A DNA stretch of 64,000 bases from JBNJFY01 sp051747265 (GCA_051747265.1 JBNJFY010000010.1:91694-155693), one strand, 5' to 3'. Positions 9,111 through 19,225 are shown, numbered from the stretch's first letter. Program-made: numbers and translations. The notes: a model not told the origin generated them from the letters alone.

Positions 9111-9325
9111 TTTAAACTTAGGTACTACACTAGCTGCGTTGGGTCATCGTATAGGATAATGAATATTTTGAGGATTACCAGCAATCGATCTCTAGAGAGT
9201 GGATTTTGCAAAAATTACTTGCTGTTGCAATCCTAGTGTGGCGATCACCCGCTTACAGTGTCTGGATGGGGCATTAACGCTTGCCGGTTTTGAAGAGGTA
9301 ATCCAAGTCCGCTTTAATTGAGTAT

Positions 9326-9359
9326 CAAAAAGAAAAGGCGAGTGTTGCTAACTCGCCTT
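9326..9359 (-). terminator. Terminator of the 105-residue hypothetical gene
   Basis: AAGGCGAGT (9335-9343) pairs with ACTCGCCTT (9351-9359). On the minus strand the stem is followed by TTCTTTTTGA. It lies 28 bases after the stop of the gene ending at 9388. Confidence 0.75.
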
Positions 9360-9387
9360 CAACTATTAGGATATGTTCAGATATGGC

Positions 9388-9705
9388 TTACGCCATCTGT
9401 ACTTGTCGCTGTGTTTGACCAGAGGTATTCATCATTTCTGCCAAGGTCTTAAAATCTGGTCGTTTTTTATGACTTTGGATGGCTCGGCAGGCGTTTATCA
9501 GTGGTCGCGCGTGGTTCAGCGTTTCCTCATCATTACGTCTTGCCAAATGATTAATGATTAAACGGGTTTCGCTAGGAGTCGCATAACTATAGGGCTCCGG
9601 AAAGGAAAGGCCCACATACTTCGGAATATCTACATCGTATCCAAACGCAGAGATTCGAATCCCATCGTTAGATAAGCGATATTTTTTGAGAATGCCCTTT
9701 CGCAT
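9388..9705 (-). CDS. Hypothetical protein, 105 residues
   Basis: I do not recognise the family. The product is small, basic and soluble (MRKGILKKYRLSNDG at the N-terminus, SHKKRPDFKTLAEMM later) with no signal peptide or membrane segment. It has one of the best ribosome binding sites in the window (AGGAGG a few bases before the ATG) and its own terminator, so it is a genuine single-gene unit. A broken DNA- or RNA-binding role would be a guess. Confidence 0.65.
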   Translation of the reverse strand: MRKGILKKYRLSNDGIRISAFGYDVDIPKYVGLSFPEPYSYATPSETRLIINHLARRNDEETLNHARPLINACRAIQSHKKRPDFKTLAEMMNTSGQTQRQVQMA

Positions 9706-9938
9706 AATCTCCTCCTGTTTGGATTTATGGTTTATGGTTTTAGTTGGATTTCGTTACTAACTACGTTTAAGGTGTTAATTAAATTGCATTTATAAAGTTA
9801 AAACTTGTGGGGAAATGTATGAAAATGGCCTTACATAAGAATTATGACACCTGTAAAAAGAATTAATACACATACGGATGGAAGTGTTTTACTGCATATA
9901 TTAGTTCAAAGCAATCTATGTGAATGTGATTCGGATCA

Positions 9939-11006
9939 ATGCTTAATGCTGAATTGAAAATGCGTGTACTGACGGCGATTCTGATATGCGGCCTGTTCAT
10001 GGGAGTGTCCGATGGTATTGGGCAATCGATGACGGGTAGGGCCAAATCAAAAACTACTCTGAATGCGATTTTTTCAGAAGCTTCTGATATATCATCGATT
10101 CGGAGCGTACATATTATTCAGGAAGGGGAAGTCATTGGGAAACGCTACTTCCGGGGAGCTACTCCGGATTGGCCCATTAATATTAAATCGGCCTCTAAAA
10201 GCATCACTTCTCTGTTGGTGGGTATTGCGATCGACGAGGGATACTTAGATTCGGTTAAACAACCCATTGGGCCATTTTTCGATTCTTATTTCGAAGCTCA
10301 TCCCGATTCACTCAAGGCCCAGATCACTATCCAGGATTTACTAACTATGCGCGCGGGTCTGGAAACAACCAGTTTTCATAATTACGGGCGTTGGGTAATC
10401 AGTAAGGATTGGGTGGAATACATCTTAGCTCAACCCATGGTCAAACAACCGGGATCCGATATGATCTATAGTACGGGATCCACCCATTTACTGTCCGTGA
10501 TCTTAACCAAAGCGACTGGAATGAGTACACGTAACTTTGCTCAACAGTACTTGTTCGATCCGTTACAAATTCAAGTCGGAGGGTGGGATCGTGATCCCCA
10601 GGGATTTTACATGGGGGGCAATAATTTGGCCCTGAAGGCCGGCGATTTGATCAAAATTGGCCGGCTAGTCATGAATGGTGGAATTTATCAAGGACAACGG
10701 ATCGTATCTGATTCGTGGTTGGAACAGTCTTTTAAACGTTACACCCGCAGTAATTTCAATCCGTATGATTACGGCTATTCTTGGTGGATCAAGAAGGTGA
10801 ATGGCTATGAAATGCGTTTTGCCTGGGGATATGGCGGACAATACCTGTTTATGATCCCCGAACTGGATAGCATAATTGTAATTACTTCATCGCTAAAAAA
10901 TGCCACTCAGGCCCGCAGCTACAAAGCTCCGATTTTTGAACTATTGCGGACGCAGATCATTCCTCTATTGGAAGCGGAGCAGGATAGTCCGACAGTAAAA
11001 TCATAA
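9939..11006 (+). CDS. Serine hydrolase of the beta-lactamase/penicillin-binding (class C-like) family
   Basis: Exported serine hydrolase of COG1680 type. The nucleophile motif SxxK is S84-A-S-K87, the usual YxN position reads YST (IYSTGS), and a C-terminal YGGQ replaces KTG/HxG. Strand and helix signatures such as ITIQDLLTMRAGLE and the Leu-rich FDPLQI segment fit the family, as does the length (355). A signal peptide starts best at Met8 (base 9960, MRVLTAILICGLFMGV), so the mature protein is periplasmic or surface-bound. Members act as esterases, D-aminopeptidases or peptidases; resistance to beta-lactams cannot be inferred. It stands alone and converges on the YciI-like gene. Confidence 0.85.
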   Translation: MLNAELKMRVLTAILICGLFMGVSDGIGQSMTGRAKSKTTLNAIFSEASDISSIRSVHIIQEGEVIGKRYFRGATPDWPINIKSASKSITSLLVGIAIDEGYLDSVKQPIGPFFDSYFEAHPDSLKAQITIQDLLTMRAGLETTSFHNYGRWVISKDWVEYILAQPMVKQPGSDMIYSTGSTHLLSVILTKATGMSTRNFAQQYLFDPLQIQVGGWDRDPQGFYMGGNNLALKAGDLIKIGRLVMNGGIYQGQRIVSDSWLEQSFKRYTRSNFNPYDYGYSWWIKKVNGYEMRFAWGYGGQYLFMIPELDSIIVITSSLKNATQARSYKAPIFELLRTQIIPLLEAEQDSPTVKS

Positions 11007-11007
11007 T

Positions 11008-11448
11008 TTATGGTAGTGTTGATCCTTTGGCCGCCCACCAAGGATGAATTTCAATGACCAAGCGACCTGCCTTCACGCTCGGGTCTTGGTTGGCCAATCG
11101 TCGGGCTTGTTCGATGGTAGCGGTGTTGAAGATTAAAATTCCGCGAATTTCCCCGTCATCAGCAAAAGGGCCGGCTAGTGATACATGCCCCTCTTCACCC
11201 AGCTTGTTGATATGAGCGAGGTGTTTCTTTTGCAGTGCTTGGACTTCTTCCTCTGATTGAGAGCGTTGAGGACCACTCTTTAAAAACGCGATAAAATATT
11301 TCTGCATCACAAAGGTGGTGTCCCCTTGCTGATATTCAAAGGTTTCGGGCTGTAAAGTATCTGCCGCCGCTTGAGCAAATAAATGATGGGGCTGAATCCA
11401 TATCAGAAATGGGATCAGGATAAAACACAATTTGGCAATCGTACGCAT
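11008..11448 (-). CDS. Exported YciI-like protein
   Basis: A 146-residue protein with a signal peptide (to about HLFAQAAA) and a YCII-related domain covering most of the rest: KYFIAFLKSGP, KKHLAHINKLGEEGHVSLAGPF, IRGILIFNTATIEQARRLANQDP and IEIHPWW. YciI proteins have a ferredoxin-like alpha-beta fold with a conserved His/Asp pair, and some act in degradation pathways. A secreted version is less usual. Its 3' end is one base from that of the serine hydrolase, in convergent orientation. Confidence 0.8.
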   Translation of the reverse strand: MRTIAKLCFILIPFLIWIQPHHLFAQAAADTLQPETFEYQQGDTTFVMQKYFIAFLKSGPQRSQSEEEVQALQKKHLAHINKLGEEGHVSLAGPFADDGEIRGILIFNTATIEQARRLANQDPSVKAGRLVIEIHPWWAAKGSTLP

Positions 11449-11785
11449 AGGACTATTAGATAACAGGTGAGACTATATTTCTTATAAAATACCGAATTAC
11501 ATATTACGGAGATAGGCAGGGGTGACGTGAGCTGTCATAGGGGGCGCTTATACTAGTAACAGATGCCTTGAGCATTCATCAAGAGAAATCAGGCAGGGAA
11601 GGCAGGGCATGATCATCTATTTCCACGGTACGCTACCTATCCGACCCCACAGACACGATATAGCGACCGCGAGGATCAGATGCGCCTTCTTCTTTCGTCG
11701 GATTGATATGACATGGAAAAGCCCGATTCGAATTATAGCGAATCGGGCTTTTTTCAATCTGGGTTTCTAGGTGGTAGTAATTAAA
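11449..11785. other. 337-base intergenic region
   Basis: No open frame of note. It contains the leader of the YciI-like gene (minus strand) and, at 11717-11752, the terminator of the oxoglutarate dehydrogenase gene. The remainder shows nothing I can interpret. Confidence 0.6.
11717..11752 (-). terminator. Terminator of the oxoglutarate dehydrogenase gene
   Basis: AAAAGCCCGATTCG (11717-11730) pairs perfectly with CGAATCGGGCTTTT (11739-11752) around AATTATAG. It has T on both sides and can work in both directions. It shares its core stem with the terminator at 6998. Confidence 0.8.
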
Positions 11786-14700
11786 TTATACGGCTCCTAA
11801 GGCTTCTTTGACCAGTTTCAACTGTTCGGCTTCGTGAATCTTCTTGATTCCGGTAGCTGGTGAAGCGGAAGGCAATCGACCGGCATACGTAACCTGCATA
11901 CCATCGGATAGTACCTTCTGGAGCCGAGGTAGGACGAAGGTCCAGGCGCCCATATTCTGGGGTTCTTCCTGGCACCAAACCACCTCATCCAATTGGTCGA
12001 AGTCAGTAAGCATTTCAGCGATATCGGCATCGGGGAATGGATAAAACTGCTCCAAACGGGCAATAGCCACATCATTGATCTCATTCTCCTGGCGATACTG
12101 TAACAGATCGTAATAGACCTTGCCGGAACAGATCACCAAACGTTTGGCGTCACTTCCTTGAATTTCCTGATCAGGTATTAAGGGTTGAAACTTGCCGTTA
12201 GCAAGCTCTTCGGTGTTCGAAACCGCCATTTTGTGACGAAGTAAACTCTTCGGAGTCATTAGTATGAGTGGCTTTTTCTTCTCCTGCATCACTTGTTTGC
12301 GCAACAAATGGAAGTACTGTGCCGGAGTGGTCAGATTGGCCACTTGCATATTGTCTTCCGCACAAAGCTGTAGGTAGCGTTCCAAACGAGCGGAAGAGTG
12401 CTCCGGTCCCTGGCCTTCATAGCCATGTGGCAGGTTCAATACCAAGGCGGTTTTCTGTCCCCACTTGGCCTCACAAGAGGAGATGAACTGGTCCACCGGT
12501 ATCTGTGCGCCGTTGGCGAAGTCACCAAACTGGGCTTCCCAAATAACCAGAGCATCCAAATTAGTCGCGCTGTAACCGAACTCATAACCCACTACCGCGA
12601 ACTCACTCAACAGCGAGTTGTAGGGAAAGAACGGGGCCTGATTGGCCGATAGATTATTCAGCGGAACAAAGGTTTGATTGGTCTCCGTACCGTGCAATTT
12701 GGAGTGACGATGAGAGAAGGTGCCTCGCTCGGCATCTTGTCCGGTCAATCGCACCGTGGTACCATCTTTTAGCAGGGATCCGAAAGCCAAGGCCTCGGCA
12801 AAACCCCAATCAATTTTCTTCTTGTTCTCTTCCACGATTTCGGCACGTTTGGCCAAAATACGTAGCAATTTAGGATTAGCGTCGAAGTCCTGTGGAACGG
12901 TGTTCAGTTTGATCGCAATCTCTTTCAGGTCATCCACGGGGTAGGTGGTATCCGGGATTTCCCGACCGGATTGTTCACTTTCCCCGGTACTGAACATCTC
13001 TTCGGTAACTTCCAACGGAGGAGCGTTTTTGGCGTCATCGAAGGCTTCGTGCAGCAATTCTTCGAACTCTTCAAAAATCTCTTCCGTTTCTTCTTTAGTC
13101 AGTTCATTCTTACGTACCAATTCCTGCGTATAGATGTCGCGAACGGTATCGTGTTTCTTAATCTCATCGTACATACCAGGCTGGGTAAAGCCAGGCTCGT
13201 CACCTTCGTTATGTCCATGTTTGCGGTAACAAATGAGATCCAGCACTACGTCTTTACCAAACTTCTGGCGATAATCCATGGCCATGCGAATGGCGTGAAC
13301 CGCTGCCTCGGGCTCATCACCGTTGATGTGGAAAATGGGTGCCAGAATCATTTTGGCCAGATCCGAAGCGTATTCGGTGGAACGACCATCTTTAGGCAAG
13401 GTGGTGAATCCGATCTGGTTGTTTATGATCAAGTGAATTGTACCGCCAGTCTCAAAACCATCTAGCTGAGACATATTTAATGTTTCGGCAACCACACCTT
13501 GACCGGCGAATGCCGCATCACCATGAATGAGTAAGGGAAGAACTTCTTTATTTGCTTCATCGGATCCCTGCCGACGGAGTTCATCCTGAATAGCTCGGGC
13601 AGCTCCTTCCACTACCGGGTTGACCGACTCGAGGTGGCTGGGATTGGGCAACAATTCCAATTCAATGCTATGCCCATCGTTGGTCTGGTGTTTCCCTTTG
13701 GCTCCCAAGTGGTATTTCACATCGCCCGATCCCTGAATGGACTCCGGATCAATATTACCTTCGAAGTCGGCAAATACTTTATGGTACGGTTTGTTCATGG
13801 TATTCACCAGGACATTCAAACGTCCACGGTGGGCCATGCCCATAAAAATCTTACGCACCTTGTGTTCCCCGGCTTTCTCCAGCATGAAGTCCAACATCGG
13901 AATCACCGTATCAGCACCTTCCAGCGAGAATCGCTTGTGCCCGATGTATTTCTTATGCAGGAACTGCTCAAAGGCCATCGCCTGGTTCAGTTTGTGGAGA
14001 ATTTGTTTTTTCTCCTCGATCGTCAAGCTGGGATCATTAGTGGTAGATTCCATATGCTCGCGCAACCATTTGCGCTCTTCCAGATCTAACAGGTGCATGT
14101 ATTCAGCACCCATTTTTCCGCAATAGGTTTCGCGAAGCAAGCGAATGATTTCTCGGAGGGAAGCTTTCTCGCGGCCGCCCAAACCACCACAGTAAAATTC
14201 ACGGTCCAGATCCCACATAGTCAGGCCGTAATACTCAAAGTCTAATTCGGGACTGTGACCGGGTTCTTTATCCAGCGGGTTCAGATCAGCCAAAACATGC
14301 CCGCGGGTGCGATACATGTTGATCAGCTGCATGACGGCAATGGATTTCTTGTTTTGCTCCAGAGAAGAGCCGCCTTGTCCATTTAGTTGACCCGCATAAT
14401 TATCAGTGCCAAACGGAAGTGGTTCGTAGGGAATATCCAGATCTCGGAAAATACCATCATAGAAATCGCCTTCTCCATTCAATAGCTCATGAACCCGTTT
14501 TAGAAAGGCCCCGGATTCAGCTCCCTGCACGATACGGTGATCGTAGGTATTGGTCATGGTCATCACCTTACTGATGCCCAGGTGATTCAGCACATCCTGC
14601 GACATCGCCTGGTATTCAGCCGGATATTCAATGGCTCCGGTGGCGATGATACAACCTTGCCCCTTCATCAAGCGGGGGACCGAAGAAACGGTGCCGATCA

Positions 14701-15469
14701 TCCCCGGATTGGTAATACTGAGTGTGGTGTTCTGAAAATCCTCGATGGCCAGATTGCCACTGCGTGCCTTGTCGATCAGCTCTGCGAAGGCATAGAGAAA
14801 CTCGCGGAAATCCATCTTGTTGACTCCCTTAATGTTAGGAACCAGCAGATTACGGGAGCCATCCTTGTTCTGCACATCAATAGCGATGCCCAAATTTACC
14901 TGATCGGGGATCGCCTTATAATTCGTGCTATCGTCGCGGTGGAAGTGGTTGTTCAGATTCGGAAAATCTTCAAGCGCCTTGATGACCGCCCAGGCAATGT
15001 AATGAGTGAACGATGATTTGGGTTCGCCTCGCTCCAGAAGATGACGATTGATGATAGTCCGATCTTCAATCAACATTTTGACCGGCATGACACGGAGGGA
15101 AGTCGCCGTGGGGACGTCCAGACTTTCATCCATGTTCTCCACAATCTTGTTGGAGACCCCTTTGATTTTTTCAAGGGTAACGCCTTTGGGAACTTGAGGA
15201 GCAGCAGGTTTCTTTTGGGCAGCCTGGGGCTGCTTCTTCGGTTGTTCCTTGGCCTTGGGGGCTGGAGCCGTTTCCACGGGCTTCTCAGTAGCCGTAGTTG
15301 CCGTAGGTGTAGCTTCTTGTGGTTGCGCGGGTTGTGTGGCTCTACCTTCCAATTCATCGAAATAGTTCCGCCAATGATCGGGGACCGAATTGGGGTCTTC
15401 GTTATATTGATTGTAGAGTTCCTCTACCAGGGCAGAATTAGGTCCGAAAACAGCTTCGAGGGACTTCAA
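11786..15469 (-). CDS. sucA: 2-oxoglutarate dehydrogenase E1 with fused E2-like domain (Kgd/OdhA type)
   Basis: Thiamine-diphosphate enzyme of the TCA cycle converting 2-oxoglutarate to succinyl-CoA with E2/E3 partners. Order of parts in 1227 residues: N-terminal helical segment 1-40 (ELYNQYNEDPNSVPDHW), a Pro/Ala/Lys/Gln linker 41-97, an E2-type acyltransferase core about 100-335 (SITNPGMIGTVSSVPRL; catalytic-type H311 in TYDHRIVQGAESG), then E1 from about 365 with GMAHRGRLNVLVN, the GDAAFAGQG...NNQIGFTT thiamine site, YRKHGHNEGDEP and GQDAERGTFSHRHSKLH. No lipoyl domain is fused. This architecture is best known from actinobacterial Kgd/OdhA. It is monocistronic with its own terminator. A 324-base divergent region separates it from oligopeptidase F. 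Confidence 0.95.
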   Translation of the reverse strand: MKSLEAVFGPNSALVEELYNQYNEDPNSVPDHWRNYFDELEGRATQPAQPQEATPTATTATEKPVETAPAPKAKEQPKKQPQAAQKKPAAPQVPKGVTLEKIKGVSNKIVENMDESLDVPTATSLRVMPVKMLIEDRTIINRHLLERGEPKSSFTHYIAWAVIKALEDFPNLNNHFHRDDSTNYKAIPDQVNLGIAIDVQNKDGSRNLLVPNIKGVNKMDFREFLYAFAELIDKARSGNLAIEDFQNTTLSITNPGMIGTVSSVPRLMKGQGCIIATGAIEYPAEYQAMSQDVLNHLGISKVMTMTNTYDHRIVQGAESGAFLKRVHELLNGEGDFYDGIFRDLDIPYEPLPFGTDNYAGQLNGQGGSSLEQNKKSIAVMQLINMYRTRGHVLADLNPLDKEPGHSPELDFEYYGLTMWDLDREFYCGGLGGREKASLREIIRLLRETYCGKMGAEYMHLLDLEERKWLREHMESTTNDPSLTIEEKKQILHKLNQAMAFEQFLHKKYIGHKRFSLEGADTVIPMLDFMLEKAGEHKVRKIFMGMAHRGRLNVLVNTMNKPYHKVFADFEGNIDPESIQGSGDVKYHLGAKGKHQTNDGHSIELELLPNPSHLESVNPVVEGAARAIQDELRRQGSDEANKEVLPLLIHGDAAFAGQGVVAETLNMSQLDGFETGGTIHLIINNQIGFTTLPKDGRSTEYASDLAKMILAPIFHINGDEPEAAVHAIRMAMDYRQKFGKDVVLDLICYRKHGHNEGDEPGFTQPGMYDEIKKHDTVRDIYTQELVRKNELTKEETEEIFEEFEELLHEAFDDAKNAPPLEVTEEMFSTGESEQSGREIPDTTYPVDDLKEIAIKLNTVPQDFDANPKLLRILAKRAEIVEENKKKIDWGFAEALAFGSLLKDGTTVRLTGQDAERGTFSHRHSKLHGTETNQTFVPLNNLSANQAPFFPYNSLLSEFAVVGYEFGYSATNLDALVIWEAQFGDFANGAQIPVDQFISSCEAKWGQKTALVLNLPHGYEGQGPEHSSARLERYLQLCAEDNMQVANLTTPAQYFHLLRKQVMQEKKKPLILMTPKSLLRHKMAVSNTEELANGKFQPLIPDQEIQGSDAKRLVICSGKVYYDLLQYRQENEINDVAIARLEQFYPFPDADIAEMLTDFDQLDEVVWCQEEPQNMGAWTFVLPRLQKVLSDGMQVTYAGRLPSASPATGIKKIHEAEQLKLVKEALGAV

Positions 15470-15793
15470 AATGTTGAGTTCTTGGTATTAGAAATTTGTG
15501 CTTGATGGACGAATCGCCCAGTTATAAAAAAAGCAGTCTGAAAAAACTGCATCAATTATTCTGTAGGTTGATTTAGCCAACTATGATCGTTAGTCACCAA
15601 AGGTAACTATTTGTATAAAAAAGTGCGATTTCAATTAACGATAATTAGATACTTTTCGTGCAGCATAAAAAAGACCTGATAATTCGCGAAAAAGGATACA
15701 ATGACTATTTTAAAAGGCCGTTTATGATGCCTTTGAAATGCATACTATTAGCGTTGATAGTTAGTATTAACGATCTTCAATAAAATTTAATTT
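15470..15793. other. 324-base divergent promoter region
   Basis: AT-rich spacer between the divergent sucA and oligopeptidase genes. A small GCAGT/ACTGC hairpin (15532-15549) lies in the sucA leader. No promoter consensus is clear enough to mark. Confidence 0.5.
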
Positions 15794-17644
15794 ATGAACA
15801 CGCCATTATTTTTGAATCCTGTTTTTGCCAAACCCGCGGATGGCTCCGCAACCACTGCCCCCAAAAAAACAACCGGGGCAGAAGAAATCACTTGGGATCT
15901 TTCTGATTTATATGACACCATGAATGATCCTCAATTAAAGGAGGACAAGCAGTCGGTCTTGCAGGAGGCTCAAGAGTTTTCGAGGAAATATCACGGCAAC
16001 GTGGGCGCGCTGGATGCTGAAGGAATGCATGAGGCATTGCGGGAGTATGAGCAAATCCTTGAAAAAGTATATAAGATTAGATCCTTCGCGCATTTGCAGT
16101 GGGCAACCAACACCGAAAATGCTTCCTATGGCAAATTCCTACAAGAAACTACAGAGCTGGCCTCTGAGCTGAGTCAGCAATTGGTGTTCTTTAATGTGGA
16201 ATGGTTGGCTGTTTCAGATGTCAAAGCTCAAGAGATTATTGAGTCTGAACAACTCGCCGATTATAAACACCATCTGGAAACCTCCCGACAATATAAAGAG
16301 CATACACTCAGCGAAGAGCAGGAGCAGGTAATGTCGGCAAAATCGGTGACCGGCCGAAATGCTTGGACACGATATTTCGATGAAACTTTGGGAGCCGCGC
16401 GTTTTGAGCTGGATGGTCAAGAATTAACCGAACAGGAAGCGCTAAGTAAACTTCATCAGCCCAATCGCGCCTTGCGTAAGCGGGCACAAGCCAGTTTGAC
16501 GAATAAGTTCCAGGAGCTGAATCGCACGCTAACTTTTGTGTTTAATACATTATTGGCAGATAAAGCTACCAATGATAAGCTGCGTAAGTATGATCATTGG
16601 CTGGAAGCACGCAATTTATCCAACGAGATTGATGATCATACGGTGCAGACGCTGGTGGATACGGTGACCGATAGCTATCCGCTGGTGCAACGCTTTTACC
16701 GGCTTAAGAAAAAGCTGTTGGGCTATGATGAGCTATACGACTATGATCGATATGCGCCCATCATGGATAATGAAACACAAATTAGTTGGGATGAAGCCCG
16801 TGAAATGGTGATCAGTTCCTATACCGATTTTCATCCACGCATGGGAGAAATTGCCGATAAGTTTTTTGAAAATCAGTGGATTGATGCCGCTATTAGGCCC
16901 GGGAAACGTGGGGGTGCATTCGCGGCAAGTACGGTACCTTCGGTTCACCCTTATGTATTGGTAAACTACGATGGCAATGTGCGTGATGTGCAAACGGTCG
17001 CTCATGAATTGGGGCATGGCGTTCATCAGTATCTATCCCGGGATCAGGGATTATTTGAAGCGGATACCCCATTAACCACCGCCGAAACCGCATCTGTGTT
17101 TGGGGAAATGTTGGTATTTCAAGACCTGATGCGATCGTTGGATGATCCCAAAGAACAATTAGCATTGTTAGTACGCAAAATTGACGATACCATTGCCACG
17201 GTTTATCGCCAGATATCTATGAACCGATTTGAGAATCGCATGCACAACGCGCGACGCGAACAGGGCGAATTATCCAGTGATCAATTCGCCAGCATGTGGC
17301 GTGAAACGCAGGAAGCACTATACGGTGATTCAGTGACTCTTACTGAGGAATATGATATCTGGTGGAGCTATATTCCACACTTTTTGCATACGCCGGGTTA
17401 TGTATATGCTTATGCTTTTGGCGAATTGTTGGTCCTTGCTTTATATGAAGCTTACCAAGAATCCGAAGATGGGTTTGCCGATAAGTATATGGATATGCTT
17501 GCCGCTGGTGGGTCTGATTGGCCGGAAAATATCGTGTCTAAAGTAGGACTGGATATTACGGATTCTAACTTCTGGAAGAAGGGCATTACGGCCGTTGAGC
17601 AGATGATTGAAAAAGCCGAGCAATTGGCCGAATCAATCGATTAG
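15794..17644 (+). CDS. pepF: Oligoendopeptidase F, M3 family
   Basis: Zinc metallopeptidase of the M3B family, normally cytosolic, cleaving short peptides. The zinc motif HELGH is at residues 404-408 (H404, E405, H408), followed by the FEADTPLTTAETASVFGEM helix that supplies the third ligand. Other family segments are visible: NLSNEIDDHTVQTLV in the helical part and YAYAFGELLVLALY near the C-terminus. The length (616) is standard. The first 35 residues are a low-complexity Ala/Thr/Lys extension. It lies 54 bases upstream of the GAF protein gene, so the two may share a transcript. Confidence 0.93.
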   Translation: MNTPLFLNPVFAKPADGSATTAPKKTTGAEEITWDLSDLYDTMNDPQLKEDKQSVLQEAQEFSRKYHGNVGALDAEGMHEALREYEQILEKVYKIRSFAHLQWATNTENASYGKFLQETTELASELSQQLVFFNVEWLAVSDVKAQEIIESEQLADYKHHLETSRQYKEHTLSEEQEQVMSAKSVTGRNAWTRYFDETLGAARFELDGQELTEQEALSKLHQPNRALRKRAQASLTNKFQELNRTLTFVFNTLLADKATNDKLRKYDHWLEARNLSNEIDDHTVQTLVDTVTDSYPLVQRFYRLKKKLLGYDELYDYDRYAPIMDNETQISWDEAREMVISSYTDFHPRMGEIADKFFENQWIDAAIRPGKRGGAFAASTVPSVHPYVLVNYDGNVRDVQTVAHELGHGVHQYLSRDQGLFEADTPLTTAETASVFGEMLVFQDLMRSLDDPKEQLALLVRKIDDTIATVYRQISMNRFENRMHNARREQGELSSDQFASMWRETQEALYGDSVTLTEEYDIWWSYIPHFLHTPGYVYAYAFGELLVLALYEAYQESEDGFADKYMDMLAAGGSDWPENIVSKVGLDITDSNFWKKGITAVEQMIEKAEQLAESID

Positions 17645-17698
17645 ACAACGGTATAAACGAGCTAACTAACTTATAGATTGGGCTTCAACCGATAATAG

Positions 17699-19225
17699 AT
17701 GAGCACATTTAAGGAATCGATCGAGCGTAAACAACAACGCAATCGGGAATTGATGGGAGAGAAGCGCCAAGAGAAAGCGCTTCGGGAATTCAAAGAGGTG
17801 TTGGGAGACTTGGTGGTGTTGCTTCGGCACTCTACGAATGTAGAGACCGCTTACCTTTACTGGGTGAATACGGCACGACGTCAGTTTGTGCTGGAGTCGA
17901 AGTCTACCAAGTGCGAAAATACGATGTTCCAGGATCGCATCAATTTTGAGCAGCATTATTTGAATGAGTTTAAGGAGATAGAGGAACCCGTTCAGATTGA
18001 GATTGGGCGCCATATTCCCGCCGAATCCCTCAAACATTACTATGATGACGTTCCCGTCCGATATCTGACGCTGCTGCCCTTTATTAATAATGGTCAAACC
18101 GTGGCGATTACAGTGCTGGAATCGCGGTATAACAATATGACCGAAGCGGATGAGGATGTGTTGCGTTCCTACATCAATGCTTTGGGAAACTTGTTAAACA
18201 CCTACCTGGAAGTCAGTGACTTGTCCGAAGATCAGCAAGAGTGGGTTGAGTACGAAGAACGACTGGAACAGTTTGATACGCGTCTGCAACCATTCCCCCT
18301 GTTGCAATCTCTGCTAAATCAGTTGCAAGAATATGTGCAAAAAGGGGGTGTATCTTTGCTATCGCAGGGCATGCAGGCCTGGAATGTAGTAATGAATTCC
18401 GATGCCGCATTTAATCCCCCGCCTATCGGATTACAGTTGGAAGAGCATACTATTGGCTATGACGCGCTTCAAACCGGACAACCGGAGTTTACTATTCACT
18501 TCAACAGTAACCCCAAACGGATATCTCCGCGAGAGCCCCAAAGCAGTGGAGCAACATTGGCTATCCCTTTGATGATTCGCGATCGCAGACAGGCCCTGGT
18601 GATGGTATATGATGAAAATCCTCTGATATTTAAGGAGGCCACTAAGCATAAATTAACTAATTTGGTTCGCATGGCCGGGTTAAAAATCACCGCCGAAGTT
18701 ACCGGTCGAACCGATCCGGATGAGCCTATATTGAGCAACCAATATCAGGCATATCATTCCGATGTTTGGGAATCGGTGTTGGAAACGGAATTGCTACGAG
18801 TTCGTGAAAGTGAGTCGGTTCCATATCACACGTGGTTAGCTTTTGTATCACCGGATGATGTCTCTGCCTTACGCACACAGTTGCGTCTGGATGACCTTGA
18901 TGAGTTGCAGCAAGCACTAATAACCGAAATTAATCCGGCTAAATTCGGGATGCCCGGTTTAGTAGGGTTCCACTCCGATTATGTGTATGCGCTCGTTCTT
19001 CAGGGCAACACCGAGGATATGGTAAAACAATGGTATCGGCATGTGAATCATGTACTGGAAAAACCGTTGAGTTTGAGTAATGGTAAGGAAATTCCGGTAT
19101 CCTTAACCGTTGGTTTTACCCGTTTGGATACAGATTATGCTTCCGTTCAAGATGTGGTTAAAGGTGCAAAAAAGGCGTTGGGAGAAGCCGTTAACCACAC
19201 TGAGTTAAATGTGTATGAATATTGA
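17699..19225 (+). CDS. GAF-GAF-degenerate GGDEF signalling protein
   Basis: A cytoplasmic protein of 508 residues. After a charged helical start (ERKQQRNRELMGEKRQEKA) there are two GAF-like modules, about residues 30-170 and 190-340 (TLAIPLMIRDRRQALVMVYDE in the second). The C-terminal 150 residues look like a GGDEF domain that has lost its signature: the site reads FHSDYVYALVL where RGGDEFxxLL is expected, while the end (SLTVGFTRLD, VVKGAKKALGEAVNHTELNVYEY) keeps the typical SIGIA and ADxALYxAK pattern. It is therefore unlikely to make cyclic di-GMP and may act as a ligand-binding sensor. Partners unknown. Confidence 0.75.
   Translation: MSTFKESIERKQQRNRELMGEKRQEKALREFKEVLGDLVVLLRHSTNVETAYLYWVNTARRQFVLESKSTKCENTMFQDRINFEQHYLNEFKEIEEPVQIEIGRHIPAESLKHYYDDVPVRYLTLLPFINNGQTVAITVLESRYNNMTEADEDVLRSYINALGNLLNTYLEVSDLSEDQQEWVEYEERLEQFDTRLQPFPLLQSLLNQLQEYVQKGGVSLLSQGMQAWNVVMNSDAAFNPPPIGLQLEEHTIGYDALQTGQPEFTIHFNSNPKRISPREPQSSGATLAIPLMIRDRRQALVMVYDENPLIFKEATKHKLTNLVRMAGLKITAEVTGRTDPDEPILSNQYQAYHSDVWESVLETELLRVRESESVPYHTWLAFVSPDDVSALRTQLRLDDLDELQQALITEINPAKFGMPGLVGFHSDYVYALVLQGNTEDMVKQWYRHVNHVLEKPLSLSNGKEIPVSLTVGFTRLDTDYASVQDVVKGAKKALGEAVNHTELNVYEY

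Noticed and set aside
9939..11006. Antibiotic-resistance beta-lactamase
   Set aside because: The YxN and KTG motifs are not canonical; the protein belongs to the broad serine-hydrolase family.
12971..15505. Plus-strand ORFs of 150-164 codons opposite sucA
   Set aside because: They are complements of the conserved E1/E2 sequence, with hydrophobic but meaningless translations.
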